Source: Ilumatobacteraceae bacterium (GTDB lineage Bacteria > Actinomycetota > Acidimicrobiia > Acidimicrobiales > Ilumatobacteraceae). Taken from it: a stretch of 64,000 nt of DNA. The translations under genes and the position numbers were made by a program. Positions 63,704 through 64,000 of the stretch are shown in pieces. The notes under the pieces were generated by a model. It searched no databases. It was not told the origin of the DNA and worked only from the letters and a program-made list of their open reading frames with translations. The stretch covers positions 22,439-86,438 of the forward strand of contig JABSQH010000029.1 of assembly GCA_013213745.1 (NCBI GenBank), in the 5' to 3' direction. Every line of letters starts with the position of its first letter. Position 1 is the stretch's first letter.

Positions 63704-64000
63704 GTGGTGGAGCACGCTCGGCGCAACGTGGAACGGGCCGCGCTGTGGGCCGTCGTGCCCGTGTTGGCAATCCTCCCGGTTTCGTTGGTGGCGCTCGTGT
63801 TGTGGTGGCTGCCGATCACCTGGCTCACCGGTATCGGCTACTGGTGGTTCGTCGGCGGATTCGTCCTCGCCGGTATCACCCTGTTCATTCGCCCCTTCCA
63901 GATCTTCGTGCTCACCCCTCTGCTCGGCGCCCGGCGACCCACGCCGGGCGAGGCCGACGTGATCGAACCGCTGTGGACTGAGATCGCGCAAGCCAACGAT
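63704..64000 (+). CDS. Membrane protein, probable N-terminus of an M48-type peptidase (3' end outside window)
   Basis: From GTG 63704 (or 63707) the frame encodes two helices (WAVVPVLAILPVSLVALVL, then GYWWFVGGFVLAGITLFI), RPFQIFVLTPLLGARRPTP and PLWTEIAQAND, and then runs out of the window. Two N-terminal helices followed by a segment ending DVIEPLWTEIAQA resemble the start of HtpX-like zinc metallopeptidases, whose HExxH would come later. The assignment is provisional. Confidence 0.6.
   Translation, partial: MVEHARRNVERAALWAVVPVLAILPVSLVALVLWWLPITWLTGIGYWWFVGGFVLAGITLFIRPFQIFVLTPLLGARRPTPGEADVIEPLWTEIAQAND

Overview
This 64 kb stretch is chromosomal DNA of a high-GC Gram-positive bacterium. 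The evidence is GTG/TTG starts, many genes without a visible Shine-Dalgarno, mycothiol-type enzymes, myo-inositol-phosphate synthase, an actinobacterial-type SerC, and Thr/Ser-rich linkers on lipoproteins. The best guess is an Acidimicrobiia member close to Ilumatobacter; that placement is inference from protein style, not from a search. There are no tRNA or rRNA genes, insertion sequences, phage genes or CRISPR arrays. The window starts inside a DUF3048 lipoprotein-type gene and ends inside an M48-type membrane protease gene.

Layout. (1) 1.7-6.0 kb: a TPP riboswitch controls thiN-thiB-thiP-thiQ, a complete thiamine uptake and pyrophosphorylation operon closed by an intrinsic terminator. (2) 6.0-17.2 kb: two linked unknown helical proteins, a mycothiol-dependent isomerase homologue, 6-phosphogluconate and glucose-6-phosphate dehydrogenases, an EamA transporter, a decayed ltrA gene, a flavin reductase, a hydrolase and a large acyltransferase. 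(3) 17.2-25.2 kb: a corrinoid salvage locus. On the minus strand a cobalamin riboswitch leads btuF-btuC-btuD-cobD-cbiB; on the plus strand runs cobO-cobU-cobT-cobS. A 43-bp direct repeat brackets btuF to cobS. (4) 25.3-32.4 kb: a DUF368 lipid-phosphate transporter, aspartate aminotransferase, serC, a PAC2 protein, metY, a siderophore-permease remnant and a TlpA-like lipoprotein. (5) 32.5-36.1 kb: ilvB-ilvN-ilvC with a classical attenuator, including a 13-residue leader peptide rich in Leu/Val/Ile. (6) 36.2-46.5 kb: folD, ino1, a LysR regulator, fthC, bcp, a serine hydrolase and ilvD, mixed with small membrane proteins.

(7) 46.5-48.7 kb holds the most interesting locus. A KhtT/KhtU-type K+/H+ antiporter pair is followed 15 nt later by a peroxiredoxin-like gene with an in-frame TGA exactly where the family has the first cysteine of its CxxC motif, and a SECIS-like hairpin follows the TGA. 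This is a candidate selenoprotein. (8) 48.7-64 kb: an acyl-CoA dehydrogenase, gatCAB split by a DNA-alkylation-repair remnant, an ArsR regulator with a frameshifted AHSA1 partner, a GH36 alpha-galactosidase, several hydrolases, lgt, a TetR regulator and a TPR/HD-GYP protein.

The window is rich in decaying genes (ltrA, FecCD permease, alkD, AHSA1, a DUF4234 frameshift, an FG-GAP-like remnant) and in small palindromic repeats between genes. That matters when judging the TGA gene: decay is common here, but in that gene the frame on both sides of the TGA is intact.
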